A stretch of 64,000 nt of DNA, taken from positions 248,001 through 312,000 of the forward strand of contig SADC01001279.1 of NCBI GenBank assembly GCA_004194705.1. The letters are read 5' to 3'. The stretch comes from Ditylenchus dipsaci. Lineage: Eukaryota; Nematoda; Chromadorea; Rhabditida; Anguinidae. The notes beneath the pieces are model-generated. The model was given only the letters and a program-made list of their open reading frames with translations. It had not been told where the DNA came from and ran no database searches. Made by a program: the position numbers and the translations under genes. Below are positions 13,201 to 33,900 of the stretch, piece after piece. How positions within the stretch are numbered: position 1 is the first letter of the stretch; the number at the start of each line of letters is the position of its first letter.

Positions 13201-14287
13201 AAAAAAAGTGCCCCTGTATTATTCCCTTCCCATCCCAATACAGCCCATAATCCCTTTTTAACTGCTTTTCTGGTCCCTTTATGGCAAAATTATTGCATAA
13301 AAATGGTTTTTAGACACTCCCAAAAAGTCGGTTTTTGGGGGGGGGTATATGACAGTAGGTCCGATTTTTCGGGGGGGGGGGGGTATAAGAAAGTAGCTTT
13401 TGGGGGGGGGGGTATAAGCCAGTAGCGTCAAAGTTTCGGATGTAACAGTGAAAGGAAGTTGAGAGGGTGTCCGTTCATTAAGAGGCGACTGTAAGGCAAG
13501 GGATGTTGGTAAATATCATTTCACTGGTGTCATTTTTTATTGTTTATTTATATAAAATAGTTTTTTAAAACTTCAAAAATTCTTTAATCTACGTCAATAT
13601 TTTTCTTTGATTATTTTCTTTTATTTACATATAGAATTTAATTCCTTAAAAAACAACAAGAATAAAACTTTGATATTTTTCTGAAAACCTTGCATGGAAG
13701 TTCGATTCCATAAAGGTCCATTCAACTGTTTTCAATGACAGTTCAGCATAAAAGACAATTTCGCAGACCGCCGCTAATGTTTAGAAGAAAAAATTTACCA
13801 AATTTTCGCCAAATAAATAGTGTCTGAGATAGGATATGTGAATATCAAAATAGTTAAAAGTCTGCAAAGATGAAAAATAATCTTCAATCTTACGCCACTA
13901 TTAGTTAATCGAATTTCCAAAAACGCTACCTCAAGTTGCAAATGTTCAAAAGCTTGGAGACTGAGTATTTAAAGGCTGGTTCCTGGGCTCCTAGAGGTGC
14001 TGCTTGCCAAACAGTTGTATAAAAAGCGCATGCCATCCATGGTTTTTGAGCTCCCTGAAAACTTGTCAAAAAATTAAAATCTTCAGAACTATCAAAAAAA
14101 ACCTCAAGAATAATTTGTTGGCCAATAGTGTCATATTGCTTCCATGCTTTTCAATGAGTTCGCCACTAATGGTGCCATCCAATTTGTCAAAGATGCTCAG
14201 AAACTCTTCAGAGGGTTGGTCTGAATCGTGTCCTTCCACCTGATCCTCCAACTTGACATTGCGAGATTTCGGCTGACCTGCACTCAT
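4295..14287 (-). CDS. RBL: Retinoblastoma-like pocket protein (p107/p130 type)
   Basis: This is a transcriptional repressor of the Rb family that in other animals binds E2F/DP and the DREAM complex in the nucleus. Exons read leftward: 14287-14103, 14054-13930, 11992-11730, 11673-11551, 10502-10313, 10260-10142, 9557-9240, 8757-8614, 8553-8492, 8438-8325, 7337-7248, 7201-6997, 6702-6496, an unresolved piece near 6377, 5996-5910, 5851-5715, 5662-5606, 5554-5305, 4578-4423, 4366-4295 (about 970 codons). The N-terminal domain has PWMACAFY and DDLMNSFHLLLC. Pocket A has EFPWSAEVAQ, NFYKIIELIVRAEPDLSREM and AWSMDSPLW. Pocket B has VYYLVAVRLTDLC and GRHLDQNLMCCLYIVSKV. The C-terminus has RYNFNRSPSK and DLKSINQMV, as in p107/p130. 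Exon 12 carries a one-base frame break, exon 1 probably another, and the exon that opens pocket B is not resolved. Introns hold several MITEs. Confidence 0.9.
5050..5283. mobile_element. piggyBac-like MITE (copy 1)
   Basis: The ends are AGGGCCATTGCC and its complement, flanked by TTAA on both sides (5046-5049 and 5284-5287), the usual piggyBac-type target. An inner inverted pair (AACTTCTGTACGGA ... AAACCAAGCTG) gives a second hairpin. It sits in a pocket-protein intron just past exon 5305-5554. No transposase is encoded. Confidence 0.8.
6737..6970. mobile_element. piggyBac-like MITE (copy 2)
   Basis: Same family as the element at 5050-5283: same ends, TTAA on both sides (6733-6736 and 6971-6974) and nearly the same length and interior. 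It lies in the intron between exons 6997-7201 and 6496-6702, so one gene hosts two copies. A third, truncated copy starts at 21533. Confidence 0.8.
7421..8230. mobile_element. 810-bp foldback MITE with ACCGTATTTCYTCTAATA ends
   Basis: Long arms are inverted about a centre near 7825. The ends read ACCGTATTTCTTCTAATAGA and the complement, then C-rich blocks, then copies of a TTTTGGCGCAAA motif. Weaker inverted homology continues outward to about 7383 and 8270, so this element may have landed inside an older palindrome. It fills a pocket-protein intron. Confidence 0.75.
12459..13427. mobile_element. 969-bp foldback with poly-C/poly-G ends
   Basis: Left end is CGCTACTGGCTTATA followed by C runs, repeated three times with small changes; right end is the complement with G runs. 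Inside lies a second inverted pair containing CAGGGGCCACTT / AAGTGCCCCTGT, and inside that a hairpin of the GTGTGCGCATCTC family. It occupies the 1.9-kb second intron of the pocket-protein gene. Confidence 0.75.
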
Positions 14288-14691
14288 TTCTATATGCCTT
14301 TTGAAAAGATCTAATCTAGGAAATTCAAGATTTATTCTGGTTAATAAACACTATGGCTCTAAATAATCAAGGCGAAATAATTGTTTTTTTTGTATGGATG
14401 GTCGACAAAAATAACAAATTGGGAGTGAAGGGTATCTCGACCAATAGCTGTTCGAGATACATCCAATGAAGACGCCCTCAAAGGTGGTTAAAAACGATTG
14501 GGCGGGAGAATCCCTGACTTTTACCCTTAAAAAAACTCGATCTTAAGTGGAATTGGCGTTCTGTTGCTGTTTGCTAAAGAGAAATTTTTATAGATTTTGA
14601 AATTACAAGAAAACATTATGAAACTTTATTCAGATACAAACTTTTCAGTGTAAAAACTTATAAAGCATTGTACAAACTATTCAGGACTAAA

Positions 14692-15229
14692 TTATACCCC
14701 ACCTCCAGCACTCGATTATAGCCTAACCCCAGCAGTCAATTAGAGGACCAAGGCTATTTTTTGTTCAAATACCTGTTCGCATGAAAAATTATTTAAAAAT
14801 GTGAATTCACAGTCTTAAGACCTTAATCTTTTTTCATGCAAACTAAGTGAAGTACAGGGTGAGACAAAAAAAAGTCACATTTTTGAAAAATTGATGCACG
14901 TAAGCCTTCGCCTGGCCAATTTCCAAAATTTTCGAGAACCTCCTCAGTGTACGATTTATTGATTCTAACTATAATTTATTTGCTATACCCGAACTCATTT
15001 TAGGTACCAAACACACCACAAATATCATTTTCTACAAAAAATTGCAGAGGAGTAGACAAAATCACAGTTCCGTTCAAAAATTTTAATTAACAAAATGAGA
15101 ATAACATTTTTCAAAAATGTGACTGTTTTTCTGTGCCACCCGTTATAAAAAAATAAAAAAAGGCATTGGTCTCCCAATCTAATTGACTGCTGGCGGCAGG
15201 GTATAATCGAGTGCTGAGGGTGGGGTATA
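14692..15229. mobile_element. Foldback element carrying a nested ACAGGGTG MITE
   Basis: Outer arms begin TTATACCCCACCTCC and pair with the complement at 15229. Inside, 14853-15145 has its own arms starting ACAGGGTGAGACAAAA and ending near GCCACCCGT. The inner unit looks like a later insertion into the outer one. A relative of the outer element lies at 28591-28800. Confidence 0.65.
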
Positions 15230-15939
15230 AAAGAAAACCAGAGCTTAAGCTTGATTAGTCGCCTTATTTCTAAACATTCGATTTTTCGTTTTGATAATAA
15301 ATAATTAATCAAAACTTTTAAATTAAACTCTTGTTTGATGAATTCAGAGACGATTGTATTGGCCGCTCTTTCAGTGCAAATTTAGACAGCTTCATGGAAT
15401 TTTTTAATCTAATATTCATTTAGATCTAATCTTATATAGATTTTCTGAGAATCGACCAGATCTCCAGTTATTTTACATTAAAATTAAAAAAATCTTTGTA
15501 TCGGAGTTTTCGTTGTTTCGAAGGTTCATTATGTCGAGAGTATACTTTATTATTCTTCAGTGAAATTTAGGCTTGTGAAATTTACCGGTAAAAATCGATC
15601 GCCGGTAATTTACCGGTAATTTATCGACCAATCAATGAAGTTCTCCAAATGTCAAAATCACGAGGCCTTAGATAAAGGATAAATTGCTAAATCGGACAGC
15701 TAAATTATAAATCATTACTTCGATGGTGAAATCATCTGAAATTTTTACTTTTCCTTGTCGCTTTAATGTTCAAAAATTACATTCGCAATAATTTATTATA
15801 CATTCATGAAAATTATACAAGCATTAGCTAATTTCAAAATTTATTCATAAAAGTCTTGTGAAAAAAATCTTTGTCTAGCAATAGCAAATTTGGCTGATTC
15901 CTAAAAAATGGCACCAGCTGTCATAGTTAGTTTATAGTA

Positions 15940-17114
15940 AAGTGCGGTGCATAATTATACGACCACCCCCTATTTTGCGAATTTCGGGACTTTTCGAAAT
16001 AATTCCTAAAATCTACTACCACCATTCGAAAAAGCGCGCTGAAAAACGGTGGTTTTGCTACAGTATCGATAAGTAGCCGATATTTTTGTAAGAAATTTTT
16101 TCAAAAATGTGAAATTTCGGCGGTGCATATTTATACGACCACTTAGAACAAAGCACTATTTTGCACTAAACAGAGCACTATAACAAAGCACTACCATCAT
16201 TAACAGCTTTAGAATGTAAGCCCTGAATCTTAGCTACAATTTGATAGGTCAATCTTTTATTTTTCATCATTCCGGAAAAAGTTATGACCATCAACAAAAA
16301 GTGTCGATTTCTAGTCAAAATCAAAGTAAATCTAAGGAAAATGGTTGTTTGACCGCATAAATACTGATTTTTCTTAAAATTTTTAATATCATAATTTACC
16401 AGTTAATGCACTTTTTGGAAGCTTAATATTTTTTCTACAAAATGACATGTCAGCTTTTTCATAAGATTGTACAGGGCTGAGAAACGGACGGTTTAAATTG
16501 AAAGAAGTGAAAAACCTCTACTTTTGCTTTATTTTGAGACATTTTCACTTCTTTCAATTTAAACCGTCTTTTCTCAGCCCTGTACAATCTTATGAAAAAG
16601 CTGACATGTCATTTTGTAGAAAAAATATTAAGCTTCCAAAAAGTGCATTAACTGGTAAATTATGATATTAAAAATTTTAAGAAAAATCAGTATTTATGCG
16701 GTCAAACAACCATTTTCCTTAGATTTACTTTGATTTTGACTAGAAATCGACACTTTTTTGTTGATGGTCATAACTTTTTCCGGAATGATGAAAAATAAAA
16801 GATTGACCTATCAAATTGTAGCTAAGATTCAGGGCTTACATTCTAAAGCTGTTAATGATGGTAGTGCTTTGTTATAGTGCTCTGTTTAGTGCAAAATAGT
16901 GCTTTGTTCTAAGTGGTCGTATAAATATGCACCGCCGAAATTTCACATTTTTGAAAAAATTTCTTACAAAAATATCGGCTACTTATCGATACTGTAGCAA
17001 AACCACCGTTTTTCAGCGCGCTTTTTCGAATGGTGGTAGTAGATTTAGGAATTATTTCGAAAAGTCCCGAAATTCGCAAAATAGGGGGTGGTCGTATAAT
17101 TATGCACCGCACTT
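15940..17114. mobile_element. 1175-bp near-perfect palindrome, Tc1/mariner-like MITE
   Basis: Arms of about 560 bp, beginning AAGTGCGGTGCATAATTATA, are almost identical and separated by a loop of roughly 30 bp near 16527. TA flanks both ends (15938-15939 and 17115-17116), the usual Tc1/mariner target duplication. There is no transposase frame; the open frames inside are mirror images of each other. Arm identity this high implies a recent insertion or ongoing arm conversion. Confidence 0.85.
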
Positions 17115-17233
17115 TAGTATGCAGTAGTGATATTTAGGAAAAAGTAGAGGACATCTAGGAAGAACACATGTAAAGCAAGTAATACTGTGGAAATGGCCGA
17201 ATAATTTACAAAAAAGGTTTTCAAAATTAGGTA

Positions 17234-17663
17234 CAGTCAAACCTCGGTTTAACAACCCTCACCTCAAGTTCGTTACCACCTAGGGTCCGACGCCTTTTTA
17301 AGCTGATTTTAAAAGCGCTTTGTAAGTTCTGTTTCCACAGTCTGGTCGCAAATATCGCAAGGATTCCGATTTTGCCGATCGTTTTTCAAAAATCTAAAGT
17401 TTTTGCTTTTAAAAAGCAAGACCTCGATTTAACGACCCTCTAATTTTCAAAGGGGTGGGTCGTTAAATCGAGCTTTTGCTTTTTAAAAAGCAAAAGCTTA
17501 AGGTTTTTGAAAAATGATAGGTAAAATTGGTATCCTTGCGATATTTACGACCAGACTGTGGAAACAGAACTGACAAAGCGCTTTTCAAATCAGCTTAAAA
17601 AAAGTCTCGGACCCTAGGTGGGAACGAACTTGAGGTGAGGGTCGTTTAATCGAGGTTTGACTG
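17234..17663. mobile_element. pogo/Tigger-like MITE
   Basis: The ends are CAGTCAAACCTCGGTTTAAC and the near-complement CGAGGTTTGACTG, with TA next to the left end. The interior repeats the motif as a second inverted pair (CTCGATTTAACGACCC / GGGTCGTTAAATCGAG). It is non-coding. Confidence 0.75.
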
Positions 17664-18389
17664 CATACAGAAGGTTAGACTGTTTTGCTGGCTGTAACTG
17701 AAATACGGCCTCAAAATCATGAATTTCACCCTCAAACTGCTGTATTTTTTCTAATTATTTAGGGTGCCACATAATTAACAATCGTGCTCTTAGCATTGTG
17801 TTTTTTTCTCTTAGCATTGCGCAAGTTATCACTAATTTAATAATCAGTAAAATAAGTTATGAAATGAGTGATAAATTGCCTACGAAAAAAGTAACCAAAA
17901 GTACGTCAAAAAAGGAATGCTACAGACAAGTTTTTTTAATTTTGGTCTGCTTAATTAGGGGAATACGGTGTATTGTATTGTCCTTTTTCATTAAATTTTT
18001 GCAATTTTTCGCACTAACAAATAGCTTTGGATTTTAGCTTTTTAATAAGCTGTCAAACTCAACTCGATATTTTAGGAATATTGAGATAAAAGTTTAAAAG
18101 AAAGTCAATTTTTAATAAACCTCTAAATTTCTGAGGGCGAAAAAAACATTCAGACTTTTCTTCTGTCTTACTTAATTCCTGCAAAATTATGCGTTATTTT
18201 GTTGCTACAATGCTTGAAATTGAGATTTAAAGTAGAGAGAAAATAGATAAAAATCTGCAGAAATGTCGGAAATAATGCGGTAGTTAACCATTCCAAAGAA
18301 TTATGCCCATGCCATTTGTTTGTGGTCTTTGTACATTGTCAAAGTTTTTGTCAAGTAGGAGTAATAATAAATAGCCGTAACAGTCGGAG

Positions 18390-28175
<9,786 letters not shown>

Positions 28176-28439
28176 CTAAGAATGGTTTCCTGCAAATAAA
28201 TAAATGAGTGATTAAATGTGCTAAAAGCAGTGCACACGCAAAAAATGACTGTTTAATGGGTGGGGGGAGTAAAGCAAATATCTCTGCTCATATTATGCGC
28301 CTTTCACTCTGAAAAATTTTATGTGCTTAAAAGTCTAAGCACCGTCAAATGAATGCACTTTAGTGTAGCAAGTATTAGTTTTGCTTGATCTGGAAGCTGA
28401 CATAAACACTGGAAAATGACATATACAGAAATCAAATGG

Positions 28440-28515
28440 TTGTGTAGTGCAGTAGTATATTTTTTAGGCTGTCTTTTTACATGTCGCAGGTTCGACCACT
28501 ACCCGATATATATTC
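28440..28515 (+). other. tRNA-like, SINE-type internal promoter remnant
   Basis: GTGTAGTGCAGTAG resembles a tRNA A box and GCAGGTTCGACC a B box, about 45 bp apart. The stems do not close into a cloverleaf, so this is more likely a tRNA-derived repeat than a tRNA gene. A similar arrangement occurs at 55150-55225. Confidence 0.35.
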
Positions 28516-28590
28516 CAATATACATTTTTTTCGAATTCAAAGTTTTTAAATTGCTGTGCTTATCAAGTTTCATGGTTCTTTAAACTCGGC

Positions 28591-28800
28591 GCTGCTGGAA
28601 TATACTCCTCCTATAAAACGGTACTAGAATATACCCCACCCAATAATTTAGGCTTTGGCTTGGGTTTAGGCTCAGACCTATCCATTGATAACAATAGCTT
28701 TTGTACAACTTTGTTTTCAAAAGTGGTGGCTTTAGTTATCACCCAAATTATTGGGGAGGGTATTCAAGTGGCTTTTTTGGGTGGGGTATATTCCAGTAGC
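28591..28800. mobile_element. MITE with (G)GTATATTCCAG ends
   Basis: The ends GCTGCTGGAATATAC and GTATATTCCAGTAGC are complementary, with internal CCCACCC/GGGTGGG blocks. It is about 210 bp, non-coding, and related to the outer element at 14692-15229. Confidence 0.6.
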
Positions 28801-30921
28801 CTCTTAGACTCTTAAACTAAAGCAAAATGGGTTTTTTTGTCATGCAAAATCACATGACGTAAAGTAGGCGTTGGTCAATTTTTAGACATTTTCGAATTCG
28901 CGCCTTTTTTTTGAATGTTTGCTTATTTTGCAGTTCGTAAGACATTTTTCAGTCTCGGCTAACATGCGCTGGCTTACCTTGCGCCTAAGGCTTGTCTTGT
29001 TGCTACTAAACGTAATTTTAGAAAATGTCAAAAACACCTAATTACTTGTCTAACGAATACTTAAAAAATATCTCAAAAGTGGTTGATACATACTTTCGCG
29101 AGGAAACGATACGAAAAACTTGTAAACAAGACTCAAAGGGGGTGTGACACGGAGGGGTAATTTGACACAAAAACCCTAACTTTCCGAGTCTGCAAAAAAA
29201 AACTTTGCGGCTAAGGCTTTTTTTCAAATTTTTGACAAATAGTTCTGATTACAAATAGTTTGAAAATAGTTTTCAATACTTTCGTAATAAAAATAATGTC
29301 CCGCGCGCATTGAAACACGTAAAATTTTAGTAGTTATCAAGGGCGATGGTCTCAAAAAAACTCAAACAACATGAATCAACAGCCAAAAAAAAATAAAAAT
29401 TGAAAAGGCGCGAATTTGGAAAAAATTGTGCAAAAATTGACCGAAGGCCCCTTTGCCGACGGAAGACTCTACTCCTGCGCCATGCAAATACGTCTGAGAT
29501 TTCTAATTGAATATTTTTGGACAATTTGAAAAGCTAGTATTATAAATATATATATTCTGAAAAGTCAGTATTATACGGCACGGGACAAAATACGATTCAA
29601 TTTAGTTTTCATGCCCAAAATCCCTTCTCTTGTATTTTAGGGTCGATTCCTTCCCCTACTGGTAACTGGTTTCAGAGACACCGGTACGGGAGTGTTATTC
29701 GTAAATTGTCTTCCCACAAGTTTCATTTCTCTATGAATGCTATTTAAATGTTTCTTAGGTTCTTTTTAAACAATAGCTTTAAATCTTTATCACTGCAATA
29801 ATTAAATTTTGATGGCATTCTACATACAACTAATTTTTTTTCGTGAAAAGAAAAGTGCAATATACATTACAAAGTGCAACACATATTACACATATCTAAC
29901 AAAAGTAAACAAAATTAACCGGTTTCCAAAGATCTCTCTTATTTCTACACGCTTAAAAAAACAATTTAGCATTCTGTACACATTTCCATATGTAATTGAG
30001 AAATCAGACAAAAAAGCAATATGAGTAAAAACACAATTATGGAGGTTAAGAAAGACTTCCAAAACAAGGTTAAAACAAAAAAAAATATTTCCTGCTAAAT
30101 ATAATAAGTTGTTCAAATATTTTCGTTATTTTGTGATCTTTTGCAAAAATAATTAGCAAAATCAAAATCCTCGCAGTTTTTGACCAGACAGCAAAAAAGG
30201 AATTAGTAAAGGGCTTATAAATAGAGTCAAAAAATCGCCGGATTTAGTTGGGAAAACAACTTTCATGTAGTAACCTATTGAGACTCCACTGTATTGAGTT
30301 TTTTCAAAAAGCTTTTTTACATTCTACCCTCTATTTAAAGTAACCCTATAATTTTGTTTCCTAGGGTCAGTCGACTTTCAAAGGATTTTGTCAATTCTGA
30401 TTCGTGTTGTATTTGTAAAAAGTCGGGTACTAACCCACTGCGCTGCACGTGTAGGACTAACAATTGTATGTAACGATTCGACAGACTAGTACCGCTTTTA
30501 CCGATCATTTTTGTGAATCACAACATTTTTATCCAAAAACTTGATATTTTAGACAGGCGGGGTTATTATTGGCGAAAACTCTTGTCATTCACAAAATCCA
30601 TCGATAAAATCGAGATCGTTGCAATTTTTTTTGGATTAGGCTGATCAAATAAAGGCTGACGAAATGCCTTCAAAAATTGAGGTAAAAAGTGCCAAACCCT
30701 AAGCGGTAATAAACTCTAGCAGTTACGTCAAGTCGAGAGTTGACTGTAATTAATTTTCAAAACACAGAAACCTGTTTTTGAAGTTCTGAGCTACAAAATC
30801 AGTGATCGCAATCCAAGATTTCACAAATAAAAATTTTGAGAAAAAAAATTCGGAAGTTTCCTTTTTTAAGTTTCCTTTGAACAACGTAATAAATTTAAGC
30901 CAAACAACTGTATTTTTTGTT

Positions 30922-33900
30922 TCAAAGACTTGTATGCCTATTTCCCTCTTCCTCGTTTAATTCTTCGGTTTCGGGCATTTCTTTTGTGGACTCTTGCGTT
31001 CTTCTCCTAGCGCTCCTTGAGTTCCTAGGTGACATCGAAGATAATTGCGTGGTCTCTCCTTGTACTCCTCCAGCTGGATCAATAGTCAGACTTTCAGTAG
31101 CTGCCCCTTCAACACTGTCCTGTTGCCTCAACTCTAGCGGGGGATTGTGCAGTCTGGAATTGGCAGCATGCACAGGAGTGCCATTGGCAGAGGAAGAAGA
31201 TGAGGATTGAGCAGTGGATCTGTTAGTTGCAGCTGCATCTTCAGCATTGGGCTCTGGTCTGGTGTCTTGCACATTCAGAGTGTCGGGTGGAATGCTGTTT
31301 TCAACTTCTTCTTCTTCACCTTCCGTAAGGTTTGGTCTAAAATGTTGGGATTAATATTTGGTAACGATCAAAAACCGACGAGGGTCCGCCATAATTCAGG
31401 GCCTAGAGGTTGCCAGAAAGAGGATGCAGGACCCACTGGACTTCTGGCTAAAACTAGGGTTGGCCGAAAGATCGGCCATACGGAAAAAATGAAAAAGGCC
31501 ATAATTTGAGATCGGCCAAATGGCCGAAATCCGGTCATTTTGACAGTCATTTCTACCACCAATTAATTTTCCATGAACCTAAAAGGAAATGATTGATCAA
31601 ATGGCCGGTTATTTTGAAACGGCTCGGCTATATTCCGCAATAGGGTGGGCCATATGCCCGGCCGTATGACTATCACCCAAAAATGGTTAAAAATAAGTAA
31701 GATCAATTAAGTTTTCTTTCCAGACACCCCGGAAGTTGTGGACGCGCCTCTGGTCTTCCCGATGGGCTTACAACCGGAGCCTCCTGTTCTACCCTTATCC
31801 ACCCTTTTAAAACACCATAAGATGTCAGAAAAAGACTGAAAGTCTACCTTAATGGTGGCAATTTAGTGGCATCCTCGTAGCTTGGCAATGGTGGCAGTGA
31901 ATCATCTCGACCTCTTCTTCCTAAAATGTGCAGGTTGCAGACAAATAAATGTGATTAACAAAAAGCTACCTCTGTGTCCAGGAGGAATGTAAGGAGGAGG
32001 ACCTCCATCACCGACCATGGTGCTGATTATAGATCGGAAGGGGAAACTTCTGGAATCACTCTCCATGGTCGGCACCAGCTCCACTCGTCTGGCAGAAAGT
32101 CCTGCATTAGTAGGCGGAATCACGGGAAAATTGCAGGCACCTAGTAAGTCAGGCCTTCTGCTCAAGTACCTGGTTTGGACCTTAACTTATATATCGAGTT
32201 TAGACCAGGCTTCAATGTCGATTACCTGCATCCTGTGCTTCATTAAGAGATACATGCTGACCACCAGCACAACTATCATGATGAGGCTGAAAATGGTGCC
32301 GGAAATGTCTCTTGTGAACATCTCATTGTTCTGAAATAGGATTAAGGTCATTTTTTATTAAGAAAAGGTTAGAAAAGTATGTATACTTGATCTCCAAATC
32401 TTTGGAACCTCGAATTAGGACCATGTCCATTGGAAGGGTATTCGACTGAATGACCAGTGCGGTTTGTGTCAATTTCGCCTGAGTAAAGTTTATTACTATC
32501 TAAATTATTCCCGTGTTTTTATAAACTTGTATACTTGTACTTGAGACACAAATCACTTGAAAAACGCATGCATACCAGGGTTTCTTTACGTGGTAGATCC
32601 CAGTTATCAAAACTATATTCGATCTTATTTTTGATTTTTGGGGCATCCAAATGCATATAGAAGATTTTTTCGCCTAGTTCCAGGCACCATAGCACGAAAA
32701 AAGCCAGGAACTGGCCGTACTGCCAAAAAATACTCCAAAAATTTCAAAAAGATATGCCTTAGTCCTCTTAGTGTTCTGGAGCATTTCAGCATTTGCCGAT
32801 ATTTAGCAATTGTTCCAAAAATGATTTTTCAGGATAAACCATGCACCGAATTTGTACTTACAATGATATCCCAGAAATTGAGAAGGACAAATGCAACGAC
32901 CATTGTCTTCATGGCCTCCATTTAGACACACCATTTCTCGGCACTCCAAACCCTTGTAGTAAGCACTACAACTGCAATAATCTCTTCCATTCAACCCTAA
33001 AATTTTAAAATTGCAATACACATCAAGCGAATGTACCAACATTTCAAGCAAAATCACCTCTAATTCTCTGACCCTGGTCACAGAATTTTTCGCAGTGATA
33101 CCCGAAAAATGGCTGGATGCACAAACATTTTCGTGGATCAATAAGTGATCTGAAGCCGTTGTTTTTGCAGGTGGGTAATCGACGCTGAAAAATACACTTT
33201 CAAAATAATTTGCTTTCATTTGTTGCTAAAAATGCTTACGCAATTCCTATCCAGTACATGACTATTTGGACCAACCTCTGCACAAAAAATTAAGTAAGTT
33301 ACAAAAATAAAAAGCTAACAAGATTGTAAGATAAAAAAACTTGCCTGGACATTTGCACACCACCTGTATTGCATAGTTAAATTGCTCGAGGTTGAAGATG
33401 GTGGGAGGTGGAATGTAATAGCTTCCTGCAATCACAAAAACGATAAAAGGTTGAAAAAAGTGTTAAGATGCGTGGGCAATAGCAACGTCATTTTTACCCC
33501 ATCACTCAAAAATGGCTATATTGTTTTCCTTCATTGAAAAACTTTTCAATTGGTATCATCTTGTGACTATGATAAACAAAATCACTAAATGAGCTATTGA
33601 TAAAACAGATATTGTTTTTAAAATGTGCATAAAATGGAGCTGGAGCCGCGCACTTATGGCACGGATACAAGTTTGCCTCCAAAGTACAGATCCATTCATA
33701 TTCACTCATTTTTGTAGTCCTTTTCCTAAGCTGCAAAATGACAGTAAAGGCAAATTGCAATATAGTAAAAATGGTTCTGGCCATTTCTGAGGGAAAGGGT
33801 ATTAGAAGATACAAAATCATTATTGTTATCATTGTTAAACGTGTATCATACTAGTTTTTGCAAAATTTGATTTTTGTGTTTTATCATAAAACTTTTATGC

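Larger units (their letters stand above)
14288..18389. other. Intergenic region between the pocket protein and SNX27
   Basis: I find no gene here. It contains nested foldbacks at 14692-15229, the long palindrome at 15940-17114 and a pogo-like element at 17234-17663. The first few hundred bases to the right of 14287 should hold the promoter of the pocket-protein gene, and the last few hundred the 3' UTR of SNX27, but I see no decisive signal for either. Confidence 0.65.
28176..30921. other. Intergenic region between SNX27 and the EGF gene
   Basis: I find no exon with recognisable content. It holds a tRNA-like stretch (28440-28515), a MITE (28591-28800) and, near 30727-30749, the lone right end of a pogo-like element (CGAGAGTTGACTG). 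The SNX27 promoter should lie just right of 28175. Confidence 0.6.

Noticed and set aside
16909..17127. Paired open frames in the long palindrome, possibly a transposase
   Set aside because: The frames on the two strands mirror each other across the palindrome and have no catalytic motif. The element is non-autonomous.
30917..31210. A 97-codon frame on the plus strand opposite the last EGF-gene exon
   Set aside because: It is the shadow of the real minus-strand exon (30922-31336), whose Ser/Glu-rich composition leaves the other strand open. It has no start context or neighbouring exons.
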